In this document: one piece after another, positions 1-6,775 of the stretch
Position numbering within the stretch: position 1 is the stretch's first letter
Layout: every line of letters starts with the position of its first letter
Assembly: GCA_902462035.1 (NCBI GenBank)
Contig: CABQAC010000076.1
Span: 1-8,689, forward strand
Source of the DNA: an uncultured Eubacteriales bacterium
GTDB lineage: Bacteria; Bacillota; Clostridia; Oscillospirales; Acutalibacteraceae
Direction: 5' to 3'
DNA: 8,689 bases
Position numbers and translations under genes: made by a program
Notes under the pieces: model-generated
Database searches by the model: none
Told to the model about the DNA's origin: nothing
The model's input: the letters and a program-made list of their open reading frames with translations, nothing else

Positions 1-1226
1 CCGTGTCCGGCGTCGTTGCCCGGGTGCGGGAACGGCATTACGACTTTCCGGAGGACCGCTGTACGCTGCACACGGCTGACCCGGTGCTTTCCGCTGTGTT
101 TTCGCTGTGCAAAAATGCGGTCAAATACGGCTGTCAGGAAGGGTATGTGGACTGCCCGTCCCGAGAAAAAGGTCAGTATGCCGGGGATTTGACGGTAACT
201 ACCCACGCCCAGCTTTACCTGACCGGGGATTTTTCGCTGTACCGCAAAGCGCTGTGCCAGCAGATGGAATCAGCGTTTGTCTGCCCGGGGCTGCTGGCGG
301 TAACGCCGGGGTCCTATATGCAGGAAATTGCCGATTATTCCCTGCAATTCCCCATCATCGCGCTGCGGTACTACCGCCATACCGGGGACAAAGCGTTCCT
401 TCGCCAAATGCTTCCGGCCTGCGAGGGCGTGCTGCGCTATTTTGAGCGGTACGCACGGCCGGACGGGCTGCTGGAACAGGTGACGGAAAAATGGAACCTG
501 GTAGACTGGCCCCAGGAACTGCGGGATGGGTACGATTTTCCATTGACCGAGGTCATTGGGCCGGGCTGCCACAATGTGGTCAACGCCTTTTACGTGGGCG
601 CGGTGGGAACAACCGAGGAAATCAAACGTCTGCTGGGCATCCCCTTTACCCCGCGGTACGAACGGCTGACAGCGGTTTTTGACGGGGTATTCCTGGACCG
701 GGCCGCCGGCCTTTACCGGGACAGGGAGGGCGGCAGCCACAGCGCGCTGCACGCCAATATCCTGCCCGCCTTTTTTGGCTGGGTGCCCAAGGGCATTCAA
801 GAAAGTGTTGGCGCTTTCCTGGTGAAGAAGGGATTGTGCTGCGGCGTTTACATGGCTTATTTCTTGTTAAAGGCTCTGTGCCGTTTGGACCACGCCGGGG
901 ACGCTTACCGCCTGATAACCGATACCGGGGAACGGTCGTGGTACAATATGGAGCGAGAGGGCGGCACTGCTTGTTTTGAAGCCTGGGGTAAGGACCAAAA
1001 GGCAAACACCAGCCTGTGCCACCCGTGGGCCAGCGGGCCGGTGCCGGTTCTGGTGGAGGATCTGCTGGGCATTACGCCGGAATCGGTTAGGACGGGCGGG
1101 CCCTTTGTGTGCCGCCTGCCCGCGGATGCGCCGGATTTGCGGCTGACCGTTCCTTGCGCGGGCCGGTTGGTTGTGGCACAGCGGGAAAAGGGGATTACCA
1201 GGTACCGGGTTTTAGACCGTCTTTAA
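1..1226 (+). CDS. GH78-like alpha-L-rhamnosidase, C-terminal catalytic part (5' truncated)
   Basis: Probably hydrolyses terminal alpha-L-rhamnose from plant glycans or glycosides. The reading frame (from base 3) is already open at the window edge, so the true start and the N-terminal beta-sandwich domains lie upstream; the GTG at base 3 is not taken as a start. The visible 407 residues look like the (alpha/alpha)6 barrel of six-hairpin glycosidases. Around residues 50-62 is the signature DCPSREKGQYAGD. Its acidic residues D50, E55 and D62 have the same +5 and +12 spacing as the catalytic-site Asp/Glu/Asp of characterised GH78 enzymes (known from Bacillus RhaB). Near residues 325-350 the segment FEAWGK...TSLCHPWASGP matches the conserved C-terminal W/H region of the barrel, and a small beta domain closes the protein. 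No signal peptide can be judged because the N-terminus is missing. The gene ends with TAA at 1224-1226, directly before a terminator. Family is fairly sure; substrate is inferred. Confidence 0.85.
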   Translation, partial: VSGVVARVRERHYDFPEDRCTLHTADPVLSAVFSLCKNAVKYGCQEGYVDCPSREKGQYAGDLTVTTHAQLYLTGDFSLYRKALCQQMESAFVCPGLLAVTPGSYMQEIADYSLQFPIIALRYYRHTGDKAFLRQMLPACEGVLRYFERYARPDGLLEQVTEKWNLVDWPQELRDGYDFPLTEVIGPGCHNVVNAFYVGAVGTTEEIKRLLGIPFTPRYERLTAVFDGVFLDRAAGLYRDREGGSHSALHANILPAFFGWVPKGIQESVGAFLVKKGLCCGVYMAYFLLKALCRLDHAGDAYRLITDTGERSWYNMEREGGTACFEAWGKDQKANTSLCHPWASGPVPVLVEDLLGITPESVRTGGPFVCRLPADAPDLRLTVPCAGRLVVAQREKGITRYRVLDRL

Positions 1227-1231
1227 AGACA

Positions 1232-1267
1232 AAAACAGGCGGCAGGCTTTTGCCTGCCGCCTGTTTT
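1232..1267. terminator. Bidirectional intrinsic terminator between rhamnosidase and hsp20
   Basis: A perfect 16-bp inverted repeat (1232-1247 with 1252-1267) has a 4-base TTTT loop. The stem core is GC-rich (CAGGCGGCAGGC), with AAAA on one side and TTTT on the other, so the hairpin is followed by a U run in both directions. It starts 5 bases after the rhamnosidase stop and lies 15 bases beyond the stop of the convergent hsp20, so it can end both transcripts. Confidence 0.93.
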
Positions 1268-1282
1268 GACGGTACTGCCATC

Positions 1283-1711
1283 TTACTGGATATCGATTGA
1301 ACGGCTGGCGGGTTTATCCGCGGTCCGTTTCGGCATCTCCAGCCGAAGTACGCCGTCCTGGTAAGACGCCGCGATGCCGTCACATTTGACATCGCCCACG
1401 GGGAAGCTGCGGCAATATGAGCCCACATGGCGTTCCCGGCGGACAAAGTTGCGGTCTTTTTCGCGTGTTTCCTTTTCCTCGCAGTGTTCTGCGCGAATGG
1501 TCAGCATGTCGCCCTCCAAGTCGATGTGGATATCTTCCTTGGCAAAGCCGGGAAGTTCCGCTTCCAGCACATACCGGTCTCCCTGATCGAGGATATCGGT
1601 ACGGAAGGGGGCTATGGCGTGGTCGTGGCCGCCGAAAAAGGCGCGGTCAAAATGATCGAACATATTCCAAAGATCCCGTTCGCTGCGTCCAAAAGGTACA
1701 AGATCAAACAT
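1283..1711 (-). CDS. Hsp20/alpha-crystallin family small heat-shock protein
   Basis: An ATP-independent cytoplasmic holdase that binds unfolding proteins and keeps them refoldable. The 142-residue length is typical of bacterial Hsp20. The N-terminal arm (residues 1-35) is rich in Phe and Asp/Glu. The alpha-crystallin domain starts near FRTDI (37-41). It contains AELPGF (51-56), a typical strand-turn, and the family signature A-x3-n-G-V-L as ASYQDGVLRLEMPK (115-128). A C-terminal I-x-I motif (I139-D-I141), used for oligomer assembly, is present. The ATG start is supported by an AAGGAGGG ribosome binding site at 1718-1725, about 7 bases upstream. A perfect CIRCE operator lies about 150 bases upstream on the same strand, so HrcA repression relieved by heat is expected. 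It is convergent with the rhamnosidase and shares its terminator. Bacteria often carry several hsp20 paralogues, so no gene symbol is given. Confidence 0.95.
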   Translation of the reverse strand: MFDLVPFGRSERDLWNMFDHFDRAFFGGHDHAIAPFRTDILDQGDRYVLEAELPGFAKEDIHIDLEGDMLTIRAEHCEEKETREKDRNFVRRERHVGSYCRSFPVGDVKCDGIAASYQDGVLRLEMPKRTADKPASRSIDIQ

Positions 1712-1740
1712 ATAGAACCCTCCTTGTTTTCACAATACGT

Positions 1741-1777
1741 ATTCCCATTATTTTTGTGGGAACTGGCCCATGGGAAT
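1741..1777 (-). promoter_or_regulatory. Hairpin in the hsp20 5' untranslated region
   Basis: ATTCCCAT (1741-1748) and ATGGGAAT (1770-1777) form a perfect 8-bp inverted repeat inside the presumed hsp20 leader. A shorter competing hairpin, TGGG (1757-1760) with CCCA (1767-1770), overlaps it. The hairpin lies 15 bases upstream of the ribosome binding site and does not visibly pair with it, so a thermosensor role is only a possibility; it may simply stabilise the transcript. Confidence 0.35.
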
Positions 1778-1807
1778 CAACCTCTTTCTTATTTGTTGCT
1801 ATCTTTT

Positions 1808-1813
1808 ATTATA
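1808..1813 (-). promoter_or_regulatory. Candidate -10 box for hsp20
   Basis: On the minus strand a perfect TATAAT occurs about 97 bases upstream of the hsp20 ATG. No good -35 hexamer is seen at 16-18 bases (CGAATA at best). An alternative promoter overlaps the CIRCE: TTAGCA (1884-1889), 18-base spacer, TAAAAT (1860-1865). The alternative would place the HrcA operator directly on the promoter, which fits repression better. Which one is used cannot be decided here. Confidence 0.4.
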
Positions 1814-1862
1814 GCGGAGATTATGGAAAATATTCGGATGAAATGTGATAAAATTGTTAATT

Positions 1863-1889
1863 TTAGCACTCGGGCGCATAGAGTGCTAA
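1863..1889 (-). promoter_or_regulatory. CIRCE operator (HrcA binding site)
   Basis: The sequence is exactly TTAGCACTC, nine bases, then GAGTGCTAA, the consensus CIRCE element. Symmetry extends outward by three A/T pairs to about 1860-1892. HrcA with GroEL control is the known mechanism for such sites. It is located between the terminator of the upstream signalling gene and hsp20, so it can only serve the minus-strand hsp20. Confidence 0.95.
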
Positions 1890-1900
1890 AATGGCGCATA

Positions 1901-1931
1901 AAAAGCCCCCTGCGAAAGAATACGCAGGGGG
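1901..1931 (-). terminator. Intrinsic terminator of the solute-binding protein/c-di-GMP receptor unit
   Basis: Read on the minus strand, CCCCCTGCG and CGCAGGGGG (1923-1931 and 1906-1914) form a 9-bp GC-rich stem with an 8-base loop, followed by CTTTTT. It begins 8 bases after the TAA of the GGDEF-EAL gene and ends about 11 bases before the CIRCE, isolating hsp20 from read-through. Confidence 0.9.
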
Positions 1932-1939
1932 TAAATTCG

Positions 1940-4900
1940 TTATGTGAGATTTTGGAACGCTTCATCCGGGGGCGTCAAACAGCGCTGGGCAGCCATTTTT
2001 TGAATTTCCCGCCGGCGTTCGGGCAAGACGGGCTGGGGCTGTAAATACGACACGCCCAGGTAGTAGCCCTGTAGGTAGTCCACACCGCTTTGGATCAATG
2101 TTTCCATCTCGTCCGCCGTTTCGACACCCTCGGCAATCACTTGAATATGCCTGCCGTGGGCGTAAACAAGGATATTTTTCAGCAGCTGCTGGCGGTCTTT
2201 GTCCATATGGATGTTGCGCACAATGGACATATCGATTTTGATATAGTCGGGATCCACGGCCAGCAGCATGGAATCGCCATTATAGCCGTTGCCGAAATCA
2301 TCCAGGGCAATTTCCGCGTGCCACCGCTCGGAGCATTGCTTTTTTACATGGGTGGAATAGGCGTTTCCGCGTTCTTCCTCGGTCAATTCCACCACCACCC
2401 GGCTCAAGGTATCGCCGTATTCTTTTTCTAATTCCAGAATGTCTTCCGGCGATAGGTGCTCGCTTGCAATGGAATTGACGAACAGTTTGCAGTTTGCCGG
2501 TACCGTTTTATGGCGGCGGAAATCCCGCAAAGACAGCGTCCAGGTCAGGCGTTCGATTTGATACAGCTTTGACTGGGACCGCGCGATGGTCAGAATTTCG
2601 ATGGGATTGTTGAACGCCCGCAGGCGGGAGCGCATCAGCGCCTCGTAAGCGAACAGTTCGCCGGTGACGGCGTTCACAATCGGCTGGAAGGCGTAATCTA
2701 CCAGCCGTTCCTCGATCAGTTTATTCAGCAGTTCCTTATTGCGCATCAGGTAGGAATCCTGCCGGTAGGTCTCCGGATTGAATTCGTTAAATAGGCCTTT
2801 GGCCGTATTCTTCACCGCGTACATGGCAAAGTCGGCAAAATGAACCAAATCTTCCCACGAATCAGAATTTTCCGGATACCATGCAATGCCGGCCGAAGCC
2901 CGCACCCGGAACGGCGTATTATCCGGCAGGGGCATGGCGGTGTTTTGCATGCCGTTTTTCAAATCCTCGATCAGGCCGCGGACTTCCTCCTGGGTCTGGT
3001 AACCGCTGAGGAATACGTAAAACTCGTCGCCGGACATACGGGAAAGGATGGTACCGCCGGGGGTGTACTTTTTCAGGATATCCGCCATGCAGCGGATGTA
3101 CATATCGCCGTAGTCGTGACCGTAAGTGTCGTTGATATACTTCAGGTTATCCAAATCCAGCATAATCAGCGCAGCCACACCCAAGTTTTCCGGATGCAGG
3201 AACTTTGCGTCCATCGCGGAATGGAACGCGCGGCGGTTGAGCAGGTTGGTCAGCAAATCATAATCGCGCTCATACTCGATGCGCTGCTTTTCCAAGGTTT
3301 CGGAGGTCACATCCTCCGCCACCCCCAAAATGCGGTTCCCATTGTGCACAATCTTGATGGATACCCAGCGGGGCGTTTTGGTGGAATCCAGAAAATGGAT
3401 GACGCAGCTGTTTTCCTTGCGGGTACCGGCGCAGATAAACTTTTCCATGCCTGTCATAATCAACTTAAATTGTTTCAGCGGCATATAGTTGCTGTCGCCA
3501 AAATCGCCTTCCAGCCCCATCAGGGGGAAGAAGGTGTCGGTAAAATAAACCTCCCCGCTGTTGCGCTGCACTTCGAACGCGCCGATGCGCACACTGGTCA
3601 GCTGAATGATTTGGGATAGCTTGGAGGAGGAATCCGCCACCGACGTACTCAAATGCTCGATTGCCGCGGCCAATTCGTCGATTTCGGATATCTGAATTTT
3701 ATCGAGATGGACCGGAAGACGGGGGTTGCTGTCCTTGACCTTTTGTACCAGGGAGCTGATGGGCTTGGTAAACAGCGAACTGATAATCAGCACGCTGGCG
3801 AGGCCGATCAGCAAGGAAAGGACAAATGCCAGCGTTACCGAGGATTTGACCTGGTCCACAAAGGTAAACAGCTTGTTTTCCTCGGTGATGCCGATCAGCG
3901 CCCAGCGCTCCTGCTCAAAGGGTGTGTTGCTGTTGTACAGCTGGAAATATTGAATGCAGCCGTAAGCGCTGCCTTGAAAACGGTCGGTTTCGGTGATGCG
4001 ATAGGTGGTATTGTAGGATTGATCAGCATTAAAACGGATGCCGGAGCTGGTGCCGAACAGCTGCCGGAATACCGGCCCGTTGCTGATGACCGTATCGAAA
4101 GAGAGGGAACCGTCCCGGTCTACCGCCAGCAGATAAGCCGCTTCTTTTTCTGTGGCAAGCTCGTCATACGGCAGCAGCTTGCGCAGGTAATCCAGCGAAA
4201 TTTCCACCCCCAGCACACCATAGGGGGTGCCGTCCTCTCCGATCAGGGGAATGGAATAGGTGATGACGGAAATATCGTTTTCGCTCAGCATAAAAGCGGC
4301 GCTCCAATAACCCAGGTCATCGGATGCGATTTCCGGATGGTCCAACGCGGCCTGAAGCGGCTTTACAAAAAAATTGCTGCTTTTGTCTTGGGGGGTTAAC
4401 TGAAAATTAGGGCGCCATTCTGTGTCTGTGGTGATGCCCAGCTTTTTGCTCAGCGCGGTTGGCGCGCGCTCAAGCAGCAGGTCGGAATTGTCGCCCGAGG
4501 AGGATTCGGGATCCAAGTCCCGAATATAAAGACCCGCGCGGTGCAGCTGCCGGGTGTTAAGCGGCTCGGCGCCGTTTAGAATCAGAAAAGCGCCGGTGAC
4601 CGAGTTCTTGCGCAGCAGATAGACGATATCGGTGGAAACGGCGTCCAGCAATTCGACCGAAAGGTCCGAATCGGTTTGGATATCCTGATAACCGGCATTT
4701 CGGCCTTGGAGCACGTTTTGAACGGTTTCCTGCACCGACTCCACGGTGCCGGACAAATTGGACCACCGGCGGATCATATCGAATTGAATGTAGTTTTTTC
4801 GGTTGATAACCCGCTCGTTCAGGATATCCAGGGCGTTTTGCTTGAGCTGAGAAATGGTTCCGCCGAAGAAAATAATGCAGCAAAACAACGCCGCCTGAAT

Positions 4901-4975
4901 AACCAGCACAGCGAACATGGGCAAAATCATTTTTTTGCGAATGGAATTGTTCTGCCATTTCCATTTCTTGCTCAT
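1940..4975 (-). CDS. Membrane sensor GGDEF-EAL protein (dCACHE-HAMP-PAS-GGDEF-EAL)
   Basis: A predicted c-di-GMP synthase/phosphodiesterase of 1011 residues from ATG 4975. A TTG at 4981 gives two more residues and sits at better spacing from a G-run; positions below use that 1013-aa numbering. A membrane helix lies at about 17-41, then an extracytoplasmic region at about 45-375, of dCACHE size with ligand-domain-like segments (GYWSAAF, GTPYGVLGVEISLDYL). A second helix follows at about 382-403, HAMP at about 403-455, a PAS-like domain at about 463-560, GGDEF at about 570-730 and EAL at about 745-985. The GGDEF motif is SGDEF (650-654), a variant found in active cyclases. The product-inhibition RxxD site is absent (PGGT at that spot). 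The EAL domain keeps its expected catalytic residues: E780-A-L, N836, E865, D894-D895, K915, E951, Q971. It lies about 30 bases downstream of the solute-binding protein gene on the same strand, so the two are probably co-transcribed. Both activities look possible; which dominates is unknown. Confidence 0.93.
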   Translation of the reverse strand: MSKKWKWQNNSIRKKMILPMFAVLVIQAALFCCIIFFGGTISQLKQNALDILNERVINRKNYIQFDMIRRWSNLSGTVESVQETVQNVLQGRNAGYQDIQTDSDLSVELLDAVSTDIVYLLRKNSVTGAFLILNGAEPLNTRQLHRAGLYIRDLDPESSSGDNSDLLLERAPTALSKKLGITTDTEWRPNFQLTPQDKSSNFFVKPLQAALDHPEIASDDLGYWSAAFMLSENDISVITYSIPLIGEDGTPYGVLGVEISLDYLRKLLPYDELATEKEAAYLLAVDRDGSLSFDTVISNGPVFRQLFGTSSGIRFNADQSYNTTYRITETDRFQGSAYGCIQYFQLYNSNTPFEQERWALIGITEENKLFTFVDQVKSSVTLAFVLSLLIGLASVLIISSLFTKPISSLVQKVKDSNPRLPVHLDKIQISEIDELAAAIEHLSTSVADSSSKLSQIIQLTSVRIGAFEVQRNSGEVYFTDTFFPLMGLEGDFGDSNYMPLKQFKLIMTGMEKFICAGTRKENSCVIHFLDSTKTPRWVSIKIVHNGNRILGVAEDVTSETLEKQRIEYERDYDLLTNLLNRRAFHSAMDAKFLHPENLGVAALIMLDLDNLKYINDTYGHDYGDMYIRCMADILKKYTPGGTILSRMSGDEFYVFLSGYQTQEEVRGLIEDLKNGMQNTAMPLPDNTPFRVRASAGIAWYPENSDSWEDLVHFADFAMYAVKNTAKGLFNEFNPETYRQDSYLMRNKELLNKLIEERLVDYAFQPIVNAVTGELFAYEALMRSRLRAFNNPIEILTIARSQSKLYQIERLTWTLSLRDFRRHKTVPANCKLFVNSIASEHLSPEDILELEKEYGDTLSRVVVELTEEERGNAYSTHVKKQCSERWHAEIALDDFGNGYNGDSMLLAVDPDYIKIDMSIVRNIHMDKDRQQLLKNILVYAHGRHIQVIAEGVETADEMETLIQSGVDYLQGYYLGVSYLQPQPVLPERRREIQKMAAQRCLTPPDEAFQNLT

Positions 4976-5007
4976 ATTCAATCCAAAGCCCCCATGAAGC
5001 GTTCTGC

Positions 5008-6498
5008 TCAGGATTGGGTCTTATCCAGCGCCTGACGCAAGGCGGCCAACCACGATTGGAAGTTTTCCTCCGTCTCGTATTTCGCCACGGCTTCTTGGCG
5101 GGATAACCCCTGTTTCATCATTTCCGCAATTTGTTCCAAATCCTCTTTGGCCTTGTCCGAAAGGGAATATTCCAGCACATCGCGAGCCTTCGTCCCGTTT
5201 TCGAACGCCTTGTTGGTGTACATGGTATAGTTGTTGACCAAATCGACGCCAATTGGCAGCGACGTTTTTAGGTTTGCGGATACCGTGTTGTCCTCCAGCT
5301 TGGAAAGGGCGCCTTCGATCAACGCTTTGTCGTTTGCGGCTTTTTTGACCGGAAGGTAGCCCGAACCCGCCGAGAATTCAATGTTGCGGGATGTTTCTGT
5401 AAACCATTTTAAAAAGACCACCGAGGCGTATTCGTGGGCGGTGTCCGATTTGGAGACCACCATGCCGGCCCCCTGCTGCACGGCGTAAGGCTCAGCTCCT
5501 TCAAATAGCGGGGTGGGCATGGTCACCACGTCGATGGGATAGCTTTCGGTATCGCTGGTGACAACTTGGCGCGGAAAATAAGCCGCGCCGGAGGTGGAAC
5601 CGATAAGCGCGATGATATCGCCGGTTTTGGCGTCATCCGAACGGAACTTGCCGTACGAGGCGAAATAGCCGTTGATAGTGGGAATATAATAGTTATCCCA
5701 CAGCCGTTTGAGGATGTCTTCATCCAAGTTGAAACGAACCTTGCCGTCTTCCACCTGGAAGATATCTTTACCCAGCTGTTTAAAGCCGATGACAAAATAA
5801 TTGGCCATGGCGTCCCGGCCGAAGAAGGCTTTTCCATCGTCCAGCGCGTCGGTTTGGCTGTCGGTCCACTCGTAATACTTTTTGGCGGTTTTGGTCACGC
5901 CTTCGTAGGTGGCCAGGTCGTCCGCCGAAGCGCCTGTGGCTGCCGCAAATTTGTCCCAGTCGGTCTTATTCATCATGAAAACTTCGGTGGACTTGGCCAC
6001 TGGAAAGATTTTTAGGCTGCTATCCTGGCCCAGCCGTCCTTCGTCGATGTAGCCGTCCACATATTCGGAAAGTTCTTCTGTCGTCAAATAGTCGTCCAGT
6101 TTAGCCACCAGCCCTACCTTGTCCACGGCGTAAGCGGTGTCGGCATAGGCGGCGAAAATATCCGGAATATCGGACGCGCCGACCTTTTTGTTGGCGGCGT
6201 CCAGCACCTTGTCGGTCAGATCGGAAATATTGCCCTGGCTAAAGGATTCTACCACAATGCCCTTTTCCACGCCCACCGTTTCGTTAAACTCGTTGACCAT
6301 GGCGTCGAAAGCGCTTTTTTGGGGGCCGTTATAGTAATGCCAGACTTCAATTGCCACGGGGTTTTGGGGATCCAGCGATTTTTCTGGCCCGTCAGACGGC
6401 TGGCAGCCCGCGGCCACGGCGGCAAGCAGGGAAATGCAGAGTGCGCAGGAGAATACCCGCAGCGCACGGAAACGCTTTTGTCCACAGAACGAATTCAT
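5008..6498 (-). CDS. Extracellular solute-binding lipoprotein, ABC family 1
   Basis: A 496-residue lipoprotein of the family-1 solute-binding type, usually for sugars or oligosaccharides. A basic N-terminus (QKRFRALR) is followed by a hydrophobic stretch and a lipobox AAVAAGC with C32, predicting lipid anchoring outside the membrane. The mature part starts with a Ser/Asp/Pro linker, then IEVWHYYNGPQKSAFDAMVNEFNE, the usual first strand-helix of these proteins. Later come the D/Y-rich region near IPDIFAAYADTAYAV and a C-terminal AVQQGAGMVVSKSDTAHEYASVVFLKWF segment typical of the family. ATG 6498 is chosen because GGAGG (6507-6511) lies 8 bases upstream; frame-open starts at 6519 and 6579 lack such a site and would precede the signal peptide. 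No permease or ATPase gene is present; the downstream neighbour is the GGDEF-EAL receptor. That suggests a sensing role, though it could share a distant transporter. Ligand unknown. Confidence 0.92.
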   Translation of the reverse strand: MNSFCGQKRFRALRVFSCALCISLLAAVAAGCQPSDGPEKSLDPQNPVAIEVWHYYNGPQKSAFDAMVNEFNETVGVEKGIVVESFSQGNISDLTDKVLDAANKKVGASDIPDIFAAYADTAYAVDKVGLVAKLDDYLTTEELSEYVDGYIDEGRLGQDSSLKIFPVAKSTEVFMMNKTDWDKFAAATGASADDLATYEGVTKTAKKYYEWTDSQTDALDDGKAFFGRDAMANYFVIGFKQLGKDIFQVEDGKVRFNLDEDILKRLWDNYYIPTINGYFASYGKFRSDDAKTGDIIALIGSTSGAAYFPRQVVTSDTESYPIDVVTMPTPLFEGAEPYAVQQGAGMVVSKSDTAHEYASVVFLKWFTETSRNIEFSAGSGYLPVKKAANDKALIEGALSKLEDNTVSANLKTSLPIGVDLVNNYTMYTNKAFENGTKARDVLEYSLSDKAKEDLEQIAEMMKQGLSRQEAVAKYETEENFQSWLAALRQALDKTQS

Positions 6499-6573
6499 AT
6501 TTTTTTCCTCCACAATCATGGTGTTTCCACCGGGCGGATAATACGGCGCGCCAAGAATATTCTTCTTGATTAC

Positions 6574-6590
6574 AAACAAAGTTTTGAGAC
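6574..6590 (-). repeat. Extra half-site repeat in the solute-binding protein leader
   Basis: The 17-base unit AAACAAAGTTTTGAGAC here repeats with one difference (A for G) at 6622-6638, 48 bases away. Its GTTTTGAGAC core is also an inverted copy of GTCTCAAAAC at 6616-6625. It lies downstream of the predicted promoter and may be an auxiliary regulator-binding half-site. Confidence 0.55.
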
Positions 6591-6613
6591 GGTGCTCACT
6601 ATACTGGAAAGAA

Positions 6614-6640
6614 TGGTCTCAAAACAAAGTTTTAAGACCA
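6614..6640 (-). promoter_or_regulatory. Palindromic operator overlapping the solute-binding protein promoter
   Basis: TGGTCTCAAAAC (6614-6625) and GTTTTAAGACCA (6629-6640) form a 12-base inverted repeat with one mismatch and a 3-base AAA spacer. It touches the -10 box and covers the predicted transcription start, a position expected for repression. The regulator family is not recognised and no regulator gene is adjacent. Confidence 0.65.
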
Positions 6641-6648
6641 TTATAGCA
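6640..6648 (-). promoter_or_regulatory. Extended -10 promoter for the solute-binding protein/c-di-GMP receptor unit
   Basis: On the minus strand TGCTATAAT reads as a full extended -10 (TG at 6647-6648, TATAAT at 6640-6645). No good -35 is present, as is common with extended -10 promoters. The start would be near 6633, giving a leader of about 135 bases. A weaker alternative downstream is TTGTTT, 18 bases, TATAGT (6598-6603). Confidence 0.65.
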
Positions 6649-6740
6649 TACTCTTTAAAGAAAAAGTAGCTTCGCCGCAAATCTTTCGAAAATATGGAGT
6701 AAAAATATCGTTTATTATTTTTCGGCAGGGCGGGCAACCA

Positions 6741-6769
6741 TTGTTTTCCGCTTTCTTTTCAGGTATAAT
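6741..6769 (+). promoter_or_regulatory. Plus-strand promoter ahead of the structured RNA and NYN gene
   Basis: TTGTTT (6741-6746), a 17-base spacer, then a perfect TATAAT (6764-6769). Transcription would begin near 6776, producing either a small RNA of about 110 bases that stops at 6887 or a leader of about 178 bases for the NYN gene. Confidence 0.6.
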
Positions 6770-6775
6770 AAATAA

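Noticed and set aside
1427..2044. A 205-codon plus-strand frame across the hsp20 gene and its upstream region.
   Set aside because: It is antisense to hsp20, runs through the CIRCE and a terminator, and has no recognisable product.
2840..4399. Two long plus-strand open frames (2840-3619 and 3653-4399) opposite the GGDEF-EAL gene.
   Set aside because: They lie wholly antisense to a gene with clear domains, lack convincing ribosome binding sites, and their translations show no family features.
6545..6552. GGCGCGCC palindrome in the solute-binding protein leader.
   Set aside because: A short isolated palindrome with no placement relative to a promoter that suggests an operator.
6499..6579. Upstream in-frame starts of the solute-binding protein (6519 and 6579).
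   Set aside because: They add residues before a standard lipoprotein signal peptide and lack a good ribosome binding site; ATG 6498 has GGAGG at ideal spacing.
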